Of a stretch of DNA of 64,000 nt, positions 1-7,590 are shown one piece after another. Position 1 is the first letter of the stretch. Each line of letters begins with the position of its first letter. Below the pieces are notes generated by a model. The model did no database searches and was not told the origin of the DNA. It saw nothing but the letters and a program-made list of their open reading frames with translations. The DNA is from Kitasatospora terrestris (GTDB taxonomy: Bacteria; Actinomycetota; Actinomycetes; Streptomycetales; Streptomycetaceae): assembly GCF_039542905.1 (NCBI RefSeq), contig NZ_BAABIS010000001.1:1426001-1490000 (forward strand), read 5' to 3'. The translations under genes were made by a program, and so were the position numbers.

Positions 1-152
1 CGGTCGCCCTGTTCGAGAACAGCGCCGCCGCCACCGAGGCGTTCGGCAAGGACGTCGTCCAGCACTACACCCACGCCGGACGGACCGAACTCGCCGCCCA
101 CGACGCCGCCGTCACCGACTGGGAACTCCGCCGGGGCTTCGAACGCCTCTGA
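1..152 (+). CDS. Glutamine synthetase-family protein, C-terminal end only
   Basis: The window opens inside a reading frame that runs from base 3 to a TGA at 150-152. The roughly 49 residues left contain FGKDVVQHYTHAGRTE and end in ELRRGFERL. This is the usual C-terminus of actinobacterial glutamine synthetase-like enzymes, where a helix with V-x-H-Y is followed by DAAVTDWE-x3-GFERL. The family ligates an amine or ammonia to the gamma-carboxyl of glutamate using ATP. The catalytic part lies outside the window, so it cannot be told whether this is ammonia-using GlnA or a gamma-glutamylpolyamine synthetase-like paralogue; the divergent tail favours a paralogue. Confidence 0.75.
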   Translation, partial: VALFENSAAATEAFGKDVVQHYTHAGRTELAAHDAAVTDWELRRGFERL

Positions 153-475
153 GCTCGAGGCCCCCCGGAACAGCCGGTGCCCATGGAGGTTCCCGAGGCC
201 GTCGGCGCCGACGAAGCAGCGACCACCGAGCAGAACCGTCAGCTGCGGAGTCGGCCGGACGGCCCCGGAACCCGGCGCACGAACGGAGGTTCCCTGCGCT
301 CGCGGACGCCGGGGTGCCCGGCCGGCTCGGCACGAATGCGTCACCCCGCCCCCCGCCGCGGGGCCGAACCCTGGGACCTGCGCGCAGGCGCCCGCCGGGC
401 CGTCCATCCGGATGACGGCCGCAGGAGCAGGAGACCGCACCGCCCTGCGCCCGTCCCGCGGGTACGGTGTGCACC
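153..475. other. Intergenic stretch, no gene seen
   Basis: About 320 bases between the glutamine synthetase-family gene and the DUF402 gene. Open frames here show no consistent codon bias or recognisable motif. The only support for function is the TACGGT -10 box at its right end. Confidence 0.5.
463..468 (+). promoter_or_regulatory. -10 box for a probable leaderless transcript
   Basis: TACGGT matches the TANNNT actinobacterial -10 consensus and sits 7 nt before a GTG at 476. No Shine-Dalgarno sequence precedes that GTG. This spacing is typical of leaderless mRNAs and decides the start of the next gene. Confidence 0.5.
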
Positions 476-997
476 GTGGCACCGGACGAACACGTGACCG
501 TCATCCGCGACGGCAGGCTGACGGCCGCCGGGATCCGGCGCGGCAGCGTCGTCGCGTACACCTGGGGCTTCCACGCGGACGGCATCGACCACGTCCAACG
601 CACTTTCGTCCTGCTGGACGAGCACCTGCAGATCGACCAGCCGGTGATCTTCCCTCCCGAACAGCGGGGTTGGTGGTACTGCGACCTCATCGGCGTCGAG
701 TGGGGCGGCGTCGGCAGCGGCGTGGTGGAGACGCGGGACATGTGGATCGACGTCGTCGTCGGCCCGCCCGACCAGCCCTACCGCCTGCTCGACCTGGACG
801 AGTACGCGCTGGCTCTCGCGGACGGTCGCCTCACTCCGGCAGAGGCCGCCCGCGGGCTCACCCGGGTGCAGCGCTTCCTCGACCGCCGTCTGAACCGTCG
901 CCACGGAGTGTCGAGGACGTGGCCCGCGTTCCCGCCTCCCGAGGTCGAGGACCTCCTCACGGTCGACCTCCCCCAGGACTGGGAACTGAGGGCCTGA
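476..997 (+). CDS. DUF402 domain protein (FomD-like)
   Basis: A 173-residue protein of the DUF402/FomD superfamily. Members hydrolyse nucleotide di- or triphosphates, and FomD itself acts on a cytidylylated phosphonate in fosfomycin synthesis. The family core is visible: WWYCDLIGVEW around residue 62, then DMWIDVVV followed by an acidic LDLDEYALAL segment that supplies metal-binding Asp/Glu residues in the family. The helix after it (TPAEAARGLTRVQRFLDRR) is also typical. The GTG at 476 is preferred over one at 467 because of the -10 box 7 nt upstream. It is monocistronic, and nothing nearby reveals its substrate. Confidence 0.75.
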   Translation: MAPDEHVTVIRDGRLTAAGIRRGSVVAYTWGFHADGIDHVQRTFVLLDEHLQIDQPVIFPPEQRGWWYCDLIGVEWGGVGSGVVETRDMWIDVVVGPPDQPYRLLDLDEYALALADGRLTPAEAARGLTRVQRFLDRRLNRRHGVSRTWPAFPPPEVEDLLTVDLPQDWELRA

Positions 998-1047
998 CAG
1001 TTGCTCGGCGACCGGCGGTGCGGGGATCCCGGCTGTCGGCTCCGCGG

Positions 1048-1560
1048 TCAGCCGAGCTCGATCTCCGCGCTGGTGACCACCGACCCGAAGCGCGGCAGGT
1101 CGAGCGCGACGGCCGCCTCGTGCTCGGCGGCGGTCAGCCCGGCGAGGGCGTCCTCGGGGAAGACCAGTTCGTAGCCGTGGTCGGCGGCCGCCCGGGCCGT
1201 CGACTCCACGCCGAGGTTGGTGGCGATGCCCGTCAGCACCACCGTCTCCACGCCCCGGGCGCGCAGCAGTCCGTCGAGCTCCGTGCCGTAGAACGCGCCG
1301 ATGGTCCGCTTGACCACGACCGCGTCGGCGAGTTCGGCGATCTCCGCCACCAGCCCGCTGCCGGGCGGCTGTTCGGCGACGCCGGGCCGTTCCACCCGGA
1401 CCGCGATCACGGGCGCGCCCGCCGCCCGGAACCGTCGGGCCAGCTCCGCCGATGCCGCCACCACCGCGTCCCCGCTGCGCGGTTCGAGCGGGAGGGCGGC
1501 GATCCGCTCCATCAGGTCGATCAGGACGAGGGCGCAGCGGCTGCGGTCGAGGATGGTCAC
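1048..1560 (-). CDS. Isochorismatase-like hydrolase
   Basis: About 170 residues with the cysteine hydrolase (isochorismatase-like) fold. The first catalytic Asp is in ALVLIDLMERI near the N-terminus. The catalytic Lys is in VVVKRTIGAFYGTELDGLL, and the nucleophile loop reads TGIATNLGVESTAR. In isochorismatases and nicotinamidases that loop carries Cys; here the position is Gly, as in a common subset of family members whose activity is unclear. The GTG at 1560 is chosen because it directly precedes the conserved first strand; an upstream ATG would add 29 unconserved residues. It is divergent from the membrane protein gene at 1635. Confidence 0.75.
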   Translation of the reverse strand: MTILDRSRCALVLIDLMERIAALPLEPRSGDAVVAASAELARRFRAAGAPVIAVRVERPGVAEQPPGSGLVAEIAELADAVVVKRTIGAFYGTELDGLLRARGVETVVLTGIATNLGVESTARAAADHGYELVFPEDALAGLTAAEHEAAVALDLPRFGSVVTSAEIELG

Positions 1561-1634
1561 CACCGCAGCGTAGTCGACGGCCCCCGCCCGTACCGCCCCT
1601 TGCCCCGAATGGTTTGTGATGCAAAGCTGACTGC

Positions 1635-2363
1635 ATGACAGACGCATCGATGCCTTCGGGCGCGCCTCGCGAAGTCCTGTCCGAGCTCGGCGACTTGACC
1701 CGCCGGGTCCGGGCCGCCCAGCGCGGCACCTGGTTCCCGCTCCTGCTGCTCGGCGTGCTCACGCTGGGCGGCGTCCTGGTCGGCCGCCTCACTTTCCACC
1801 TGGAGTCGGTGCCCTGCCCGGGAGGGGGCAGCTGCACCCTGGCCTCCCAGGGCTCCCCGGTCTACTGGCCGGTCGGATTCGCCGCGGTGTACGTCGCGAC
1901 GGCGGTGTTCTACCTCCGCCGGGCCCGCCGTCGCGGCGTCGGCACCCGGGTCCGCCCGTACGTGGTCACCGGGATCGCCCTGGTCGGGCTGGTCGCCGCC
2001 ACCTCGTTGTGGGTCACCCGTCACGGGATCCCCCAGCCCGGTACTCCGCTCGACTTCTGGGGTCTCCACCTCGACCCGGACGCCGGGTCGACGCTCTTCC
2101 TGGAACGGCTCACGGGGAACGCCCTGACGGTCGGGATCCCGCTCCTCGTCCTGGCCCGGGTGGAGCGCAGCCCCGCCCTCCTCCTGCTCGCCGCGCTCTG
2201 CCTGGCGGTCGAACTGGTGCCCCTCTCCTCCGGCTGGGCGGGCATCGGGGCCACCTCGCCGTGGTCGGCCCTGCCCCGCTACGGCGTACCCGGCGTCCTG
2301 CTCCTGCTGGGGGCCCTCGGCTTCGGCCTGGCCGAGCGGAACGGACGGCGCACCGCCCGATGA
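1635..2363 (+). CDS. Integral membrane protein, function unknown
   Basis: A 242-residue protein with about five hydrophobic helices (LLLLGVLTLGGVLVG near residue 37, WPVGFAAVYVATAVFYL, YVVTGIALVGLVAATS, and two near the C-terminus). Two Cys flank a Gly-rich external loop after the first helix. No family was recognised. Its stop overlaps the next ATG (ATGA at 2360-2363), so it is translationally coupled to a winged-helix regulator. Such pairs usually mean that the regulator controls the membrane protein, but no substrate can be inferred. Confidence 0.8.
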   Translation: MTDASMPSGAPREVLSELGDLTRRVRAAQRGTWFPLLLLGVLTLGGVLVGRLTFHLESVPCPGGGSCTLASQGSPVYWPVGFAAVYVATAVFYLRRARRRGVGTRVRPYVVTGIALVGLVAATSLWVTRHGIPQPGTPLDFWGLHLDPDAGSTLFLERLTGNALTVGIPLLVLARVERSPALLLLAALCLAVELVPLSSGWAGIGATSPWSALPRYGVPGVLLLLGALGFGLAERNGRRTAR

Positions 2364-2704
2364 GCACCGCACCCGAGCACGAGCAGCACCCCGTCAACGG
2401 GCTGGACGACGTGGTCCACCAGCGCGTGCGGCTCGGCATCCTCACCGTCGCGCACCAGGCCCGCCGCGTGGAGTTCGGCTTCCTGCGCACCACGCTCGGC
2501 CTGACCGCCGGCAACCTCAGCCAGCACCTGTCCGTCCTGGAGAAGGCCGGTCTGGTGGAGATCGAGAAGGGCTACGAGGGCAGGCGCGCCCGCACCTGGC
2601 TCTCCCTCACCCCCGCGGGCGACCGTGCGCTGCGCGAGGAGGTCGCCCAGCTCAAGCGCCTGATCCAGCAGATCGAGCAGGCCGGCACGGACGGCGCACC
2701 CTGA
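2360..2704 (+). CDS. Winged-helix transcriptional regulator (ArsR/MarR-like)
   Basis: A 114-residue single-domain regulator. Residues about 20-90 form a winged helix: VHQRVRLGILTVAHQ, then a recognition region with LTAGNLSQHLSVLEKAGLVE, a basic wing KGYEGRRARTWLSLT and a C-terminal helix TPAGDRALREEVAQLKRL suited to dimerisation. The pattern fits the transcriptional regulator family in which ArsR/MarR-like helices read promoter DNA as dimers. No metal-binding Cys pair is seen, so it is probably not a metal sensor. The start lies inside the ATGA overlap with the upstream membrane protein, making that protein the likely target. Confidence 0.8.
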   Translation: MSTAPEHEQHPVNGLDDVVHQRVRLGILTVAHQARRVEFGFLRTTLGLTAGNLSQHLSVLEKAGLVEIEKGYEGRRARTWLSLTPAGDRALREEVAQLKRLIQQIEQAGTDGAP

Positions 2705-2762
2705 TCGCCCGCGTCCCGAGGCGTACGGTGGGGCCGGAACCGACAGGACGTGAGGTGGGGAG

Positions 2763-3722
2763 ATGCGCGCGGCGGAACGGCTGCACCGGGTGGCCGTCCT
2801 GGTCCTGGACGGGGCGAAGCCGCTGGACGTCGGGATCCCCGCGCAGGTGTTCACCACCCGCGCGAGCATGCCGTACGAGGTGCGGGTGTGCGGCGCGGCG
2901 CCGGGCCTGGTGGCGGGCGGCGACGGCCTGTCGTACCACGTGGCGCACGGCCTGGAGGCGCTCGCCTGGGCGGACGTCGTCTTCGTCCCCGGCTACCGCT
3001 TCCCCGACCGCGACGACCCGCCGCCGGCCGTCGTCGAGGCGCTGATCACCGCCCATGAGCGCGGGGCCCGCATGGCCGCGATCTCCACCGGCGCGTTCGC
3101 GCTCGCCGCGACCGGCCTGCTGGACGGCCGCCGGGCGACCACGCACTGGCACTACACCCGGGCGCTGGCCGCCCGGTACCCGGCGATCAACGTGGACGAG
3201 AACGTGCTCTTCGTCGACGAGGGCACGGTGCTCACCTCGGCCGGCGCCGCCTCCGGCATCGACCTGTGCCTGCACATCCTGCGCCGCGACCTCGGGGTGG
3301 CGGCGTCCAACCACGCCGCCCGCCGCCTGGTCGCCGCCCCGTACCGCAGCGGCGGTCAGGCGCAGTACGTGCCGCGCAGCGTGCCGGAGGCGGTCGGCGA
3401 GCGCTTCGCCGCGACCCGCGAGTGGGCGCTGCACCGCCTCGGCGAGCCGCTCACCCTGGAGCACCTGGCCCGGCACGCCGCGGTCTCCCCGCGCACCTTC
3501 TCCCGCCGCTTCGTCGAGGACACCGGCTACACGCCGATGCAGTGGGTGATGCGCGCCCGGATCGACCTGGCCCGCGAGCTGTTGGAGCGCTCCGAGCGCA
3601 GCGTCGAACAGATCGCCGCGGACGTGGGCCTCGGCACGGGGACCAACCTGCGCCTGCACTTCCACCGCATCCTGGGCACCACACCCACCGAGTACCGACG
3701 CACCTTCACCCGGGGCGAGTGA
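2763..3722 (+). CDS. GlxA-family transcriptional regulator (DJ-1/PfpI + AraC HTH)
   Basis: A 319-residue regulator. Residues about 10-185 are a DJ-1/PfpI (class I glutamine amidotransferase-like) sensor domain, with the nucleophile-elbow region AISTGAFALAATGLLDGRR. The Cys found there in active DJ-1 enzymes is Ser, consistent with ligand sensing rather than catalysis. Residues about 215-315 are an AraC double helix-turn-helix: LTLEHLARHAAVSPRTFSRR and then SVEQIAADVGLGTGTNLRLH. The ATG at 2763 follows a GGTGGGGAG ribosome-binding site, and a -10 box TACGGT lies at 2724-2729. The large palindrome after the stop could also end its transcript. Confidence 0.9.
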   Translation: MRAAERLHRVAVLVLDGAKPLDVGIPAQVFTTRASMPYEVRVCGAAPGLVAGGDGLSYHVAHGLEALAWADVVFVPGYRFPDRDDPPPAVVEALITAHERGARMAAISTGAFALAATGLLDGRRATTHWHYTRALAARYPAINVDENVLFVDEGTVLTSAGAASGIDLCLHILRRDLGVAASNHAARRLVAAPYRSGGQAQYVPRSVPEAVGERFAATREWALHRLGEPLTLEHLARHAAVSPRTFSRRFVEDTGYTPMQWVMRARIDLARELLERSERSVEQIAADVGLGTGTNLRLHFHRILGTTPTEYRRTFTRGE

Positions 3723-3730
3723 CGCAGGGA

Positions 3731-3805
3731 GACGCTCGATACGATCGCTCCGGCAATCGATTCGAGCGTCAAAGTCTCGCCATCCGCTCGAATGCGCGCT
3801 AGCGT
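3731..3805 (+). promoter_or_regulatory. Long interrupted palindrome and promoter before the Lrp gene
   Basis: Two 15-base arms, GACGCTCGATACGAT at 3731-3745 and ATCGATTCGAGCGTC at 3756-3770, are complementary at 13 of 15 positions across a 10-base spacer. A third copy of the core, CGCTCGAAT, lies inverted at 3785-3793. A -10 box TAGCGT (3800-3805) follows, 6 nt before the ATG at 3812, so the transcript is probably leaderless. Multiple half-sites over a promoter are typical of Lrp/AsnC autoregulation. A role as terminator of the upstream gene is the alternative. Confidence 0.55.
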
Positions 3806-3811
3806 TGCGCC

Positions 3812-4252
3812 ATGGACGATGTCGACCGCGCGATCCTGCGCGAGCTGCAGACCGATGGACGGATCCCCTACGCCGACCTCGGCCCCAAGGTCGGTCTCTC
3901 CCCCTCGGCCGCCCGGCAGCGGCTGCAACGGCTGATCGACACCAAGGTGGTGCAGGTCGTCGGCGTCACCGATCCGATGGCGATGGGCGGCCAGGCGATG
4001 GGCCTGCTGGGCCTGCGCGTGGACGGCGACCCGCGCACGGTGGCGGACGAGCTCGCCCGCCACGAGGAGATCGTCTACTCCGTACTCACCTCCGGCAGCT
4101 TCGACCTCTTCGCCGAGGCGGTCTGCCGGCGCCCGCACGACCTGCTGGCCTTCATCAACGACGTGGTCCGCCCGATCGAGGGCGTCACGGCGGTGGAGAG
4201 CTTCCCGTACTTCGGGATCCACACCCACCGCTTCATGTGGGACGTCCAGTGA
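3812..4252 (+). CDS. Lrp/AsnC family transcriptional regulator
   Basis: A 146-residue feast/famine regulator. The N-terminal helix-turn-helix reads DDVDRAILRELQTDGRIPYA with recognition helix SPSAARQRLQRLI. Residues about 65-140 form the RAM ligand-binding and oligomerisation domain, with the short C-terminal VESFPYFGIHTH strand. Such proteins form octameric rings and sense amino acids. It begins at an ATG 6 nt after a -10 box. The next gene, 70 bp downstream on the same strand, is an aminotransferase fusion, so an amine or amino acid is a plausible ligand and that gene a plausible target. Confidence 0.9.
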   Translation: MDDVDRAILRELQTDGRIPYADLGPKVGLSPSAARQRLQRLIDTKVVQVVGVTDPMAMGGQAMGLLGLRVDGDPRTVADELARHEEIVYSVLTSGSFDLFAEAVCRRPHDLLAFINDVVRPIEGVTAVESFPYFGIHTHRFMWDVQ

Positions 4253-4321
4253 CCCCGCAGGACGTGCAGTGACACCCGCCGACCGGCAGACCCTCCCCAC
4301 CGAGCGATCCAGGATCCCGGC

Positions 4322-7300
4322 ATGTACCACAGCCAGCCCACCACCCTCGACTTCTTCGCCCACGGCGCCCTCCCCGCACCCCGGATCAGCCCGGAGCGGG
4401 CGCGCGACCTGACCGCCGAGCACTTCGGGCTGCGGATCCACGCCGAGGAGCTGGGCAGCCAGCAGGACGCCAACTTCCTGCTGCGCGGGGCGGACGGCAC
4501 ACCCGTCGCCGTCCTCAAGGTCGCCAACCCCGCGTTCACCGCGACCGAGATCGACGCCCAGGACAGCGCGGCCGACCTGCTCGCCGCCGCCCACCCGGAC
4601 CTCCGGGTGGCCACCGTCCTGCGCGGCCCCGACGGAACGCGCCGCAGCGTCGTCGTCGACACCGGGGACGGCCCGGTCACCGCCCGCCTGCTGCGCTTCC
4701 TGCCCGGCGGCGCGCTCTCCGGCCCCCGCCACCTCTCCCCCGGGACGGTCGCCGCGATGGGCCGGATCGCCGGCCGGGTCGGCGCTGCGCTGCGCGACTT
4801 CCGCCACCCCGGCCTGGACCGCGTCCTCCAGTGGGACCTGCGCTACACGGACCAGGTGGTCGCCCGGCTCCTGGAGCACGTCACGGAGCCCGAGCGCCGC
4901 GCGGCCGTCCTGACCGCCACCGGCACCGCCTGGGCCGAGGTCTCCGAGCTCGCCGACCGGCTCCCGGTGCAGGCCGTCCACCTGGACCTGACCGACGACA
5001 ACCTGGTCCGCGACCCCGGCAGCCCGCTGCCGCTGCCCGACGGCGTCATCGACTTCGGCGATCTGACCACCAGCTGGGCGGTCTCCGAGCTGGCCGTCTG
5101 CCTCTCCTCGATGCTGCACCACAGCGGCATGGAGCCGCACCACGTCCTGCCCGCGGTGCGCGCCTTCCACCGGGTCCGCCCGCTCTCCGCCGCCGAGGCC
5201 GCCGCCGTGTGGCCGCTGACCGTGCTGCGCGCCGCCGGGCTGGTCGCCAGTGGCCGCCACCAGGCCGCCGTGGACGCCGACAACGCGTACGTCCGGGCCG
5301 CGCTGGAGCGCGAGTGGCGGATCTTCGAGCAGGCCACCGCCGTGCCCTCCGCCGTCATGACCGCACTGGTCCTCGACGCCCTCGGCCTGGACGCGCCCGC
5401 ACCGGCCGCAGCGGCGGTCCCGAGCGCCCGCAGCAGCCACGACCCCTCCGCCGCCGACATCCCCGACGCCCTCGCGGTCCCCTGCGTCCCCGGTCCGGCC
5501 GACCCTCCCGCCACCGGCACCCGCGCCGTCGACACCCGTGCGCGGGCCCCGCACCTCGCCGCCCACCACCCGCTGCTGGCCGGTCTCGATCCCGCAGGCG
5601 TCGACCTGCTCGACCTGTCGGCCGAGTCCGAGGCCATGGACCGCGGCGCCTGGCTGGAGCCCGGTACCGAGGACCGGCTCGCCGCCGCCGCGCTCTCCGG
5701 CGGCGCCACCGCCGTGGCCACCCGGTACGCGGAGGCCCGGCTCACCGCCGCCCCGGCGCTCTCCCTCTCCTCCCCCGCCACCGTGGCCACCGGCATCGAC
5801 CTGTGGACCGGGCCCGCCGTCGAGCTCCACGCCCCCTGCGCCGGTGAGCTGCTGGTCTCGGCGCCGGGCCGCGCGGAACTCCGCTGCGACGCCCTGGTGC
5901 TGGAGATCGCCCTCCCCGCCGCGGTCTCCCCGCACCCCGCCGCCGGCACCGCACTGCACCCGGGCGACCCGGTCGCCACCCTGCCCGCCGGGAGCCGGCT
6001 GCGCATCGCGCTGCGGGCCGCCGGAGCACCGGCCGTCCCCGCGCTGGTCCGCCCGGAGTACGCGGCCGGCTGGCTGGCCCTCACCGCCGACCCGTCCCCG
6101 CTGATCGGCCTGCCCGCCTCCGACGCCGCCCCCGACTCCGACGGCCGTCCGGACCTGCTGGCCCGGCGCCGCGCCTCCTTCGCCACCGTCCAGGGGCACT
6201 ACTACGCCGAGCCGCCGCGGATCGAACGCGGTTGGCGCCACCACCTGGTGTCGACCGAGGGCCGCTCGTACCTCGACATCGTCAACAACGTCACGCCGCT
6301 CGGCCACGCCCACCCGGGCGTCGAGCGCGCGGTGACCCGGCAGTTGCGCCGGCTGAACACCAACTCCCGTTTCCACTACGGCTCGGTGGTGGAGTTCACC
6401 GAGCGGCTGGCCGCGCTGCTGCCGGACCCGCTGGACACCGTCTTCCTGGTCAACTCGGGCTCCGAGGCGGTGGACCTGGGCATCCGCCTGGCGATCGGCG
6501 CGACCGGGCAGCACGACGTGGTCGCCCTACGCGAGGCGTACCACGGCTGGACGTACGCCTCCGACGCCGTCTCCACCTCGCTCCAGGACAATCCCAACGC
6601 GCTCTCCACCCGCCCGAGTTGGGTGCACACCGTGGACTCGCCGAACTCCTACCGCGGTCGCCACCGGGGCGAGGAGGCGGCCCGCTACGCGCCGGAGGCG
6701 GTGCGGCTGGTCGAGGAGCTGGCAGCATCCGGCCGGCCGCCGGGCGCCTTCGTCAGCGAGAGCTACTACGGGAACGCGGGCGGCGTGCCGCTGCCCGCCG
6801 GGTACCTGGAGCAGCTGTACGCCGCCGTGCGCCGGCACGGCGGCCTGGCCGTCGCGGACGAGATCCAGGTCGGGTACGGGCGGCTCGGCGAGTGGTTCTG
6901 GGGCTTCGAGGAACAGGGCGTCGTCCCCGACATCGTCTGCGTGGCCAAGGCCATGGGCAACGGCCACCCGCTCGGCGCGGTGATCACCTCCCGGGCCGTC
7001 GCCGAGCGCTACCGCGACCAGGGGTACTTCTTCTCCTCCACCGGCGGCAGCCCGGTCTCCAGCGTCGCCGGCCTGACCGTCCTCGACGCCCTGCGCGACG
7101 AGGACCTGCAGGACAACGCGGTGCGCACGGGCGGGCAGCTCAAGGAACGCCTCACCGCCCTCGGCGACCGGCACGGGATCGTCGGCGCGGTGCACGGCTC
7201 GGGGCTCTACCTCGGCCTCGAACTGGTCCGCGACCGCACCACCCTGGAGCCCGCGACCGAGGAGACCGCCGAGCTCTGCGACCGGATGCTCGACCTCGGC

Positions 7301-7435
7301 GTGGTCGTCCAGCCGACCGGCGACCACCTGAACATCCTGAAGATCAAGCCGCCGCTGTGCATCGACGCCGCGGCCGCGGACTTCTTCGCGGACGCGCTCG
7401 ACCTCGCCCTGACCCAGCTCTCCGCCCACCGGTAG
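4322..7435 (+). CDS. Three-domain protein: kinase-like (APH) + LytM-like + class III aminotransferase
   Basis: A 1037-residue fusion. Residues about 20-340 are an aminoglycoside/choline kinase-like domain with HLDLTDDN (His220, Asp222) and the metal site VIDFGDLTTSW. A Pro/Ala-rich linker leads to residues about 405-595, resembling a degenerate LytM/M23 peptidase domain (GIDLWTGPAVELHAPCAGEL). The catalytic HxH motif is not seen. Residues about 620-1030 are a class III PLP aminotransferase, with the GSEAVDLGIRLA loop, ADEIQVGYGRLG and the PLP Lys near 876 in VAKAMGNGHPLG. Enzymes of this build occur in actinobacteria and proteobacteria and relate to the ethanolamine-phosphate and hydroxylysine-phosphate phospholyases. 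It follows an Lrp gene. The substrate is unknown; a phosphorylate-then-eliminate route is an inference. Confidence 0.9.
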   Translation: MYHSQPTTLDFFAHGALPAPRISPERARDLTAEHFGLRIHAEELGSQQDANFLLRGADGTPVAVLKVANPAFTATEIDAQDSAADLLAAAHPDLRVATVLRGPDGTRRSVVVDTGDGPVTARLLRFLPGGALSGPRHLSPGTVAAMGRIAGRVGAALRDFRHPGLDRVLQWDLRYTDQVVARLLEHVTEPERRAAVLTATGTAWAEVSELADRLPVQAVHLDLTDDNLVRDPGSPLPLPDGVIDFGDLTTSWAVSELAVCLSSMLHHSGMEPHHVLPAVRAFHRVRPLSAAEAAAVWPLTVLRAAGLVASGRHQAAVDADNAYVRAALEREWRIFEQATAVPSAVMTALVLDALGLDAPAPAAAAVPSARSSHDPSAADIPDALAVPCVPGPADPPATGTRAVDTRARAPHLAAHHPLLAGLDPAGVDLLDLSAESEAMDRGAWLEPGTEDRLAAAALSGGATAVATRYAEARLTAAPALSLSSPATVATGIDLWTGPAVELHAPCAGELLVSAPGRAELRCDALVLEIALPAAVSPHPAAGTALHPGDPVATLPAGSRLRIALRAAGAPAVPALVRPEYAAGWLALTADPSPLIGLPASDAAPDSDGRPDLLARRRASFATVQGHYYAEPPRIERGWRHHLVSTEGRSYLDIVNNVTPLGHAHPGVERAVTRQLRRLNTNSRFHYGSVVEFTERLAALLPDPLDTVFLVNSGSEAVDLGIRLAIGATGQHDVVALREAYHGWTYASDAVSTSLQDNPNALSTRPSWVHTVDSPNSYRGRHRGEEAARYAPEAVRLVEELAASGRPPGAFVSESYYGNAGGVPLPAGYLEQLYAAVRRHGGLAVADEIQVGYGRLGEWFWGFEEQGVVPDIVCVAKAMGNGHPLGAVITSRAVAERYRDQGYFFSSTGGSPVSSVAGLTVLDALRDEDLQDNAVRTGGQLKERLTALGDRHGIVGAVHGSGLYLGLELVRDRTTLEPATEETAELCDRMLDLGVVVQPTGDHLNILKIKPPLCIDAAAADFFADALDLALTQLSAHR

Positions 7436-7443
7436 CTCACCTG

Positions 7444-7483
7444 CGGTCGGGGGTCTCCGGAGTCGTCCGGTCGCCCCCGACCG
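7444..7483 (+). terminator. Hairpin after the aminotransferase fusion
   Basis: Perfect 10-bp arms CGGTCGGGGG (7444-7453) and CCCCCGACCG (7474-7483) enclose a 20-base loop, starting 9 bases after the stop codon. There is no T-run, which is common for actinobacterial terminators. Confidence 0.55.
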
Positions 7484-7504
7484 ATCTGGCGAGATCCTTT
7501 CGAA

Positions 7505-7530
7505 CCGTGGCACTCCCGCCCATGCCACGG
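7505..7530 (+). promoter_or_regulatory. Inverted repeat upstream of gap
   Basis: Perfect 8-bp arms CCGTGGCA (7505-7512) and TGCCACGG (7523-7530) are separated by 10 bases, 60 bases before the gap start codon. It could be an operator or a 5' leader hairpin; the promoter itself was not clearly identified. Confidence 0.4.
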
Positions 7531-7590
7531 ACGCCTCCGACGAGCGAGGCTGGTGGCAACGCAAAGGAACGGAAACGGGAGACACCACCC

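Noticed and set aside
3527..6514. Very long open frame on the minus strand opposite the aminotransferase fusion
   Set aside because: It mirrors the GC-rich third positions of the forward gene, has no motifs and overlaps three well-supported genes.
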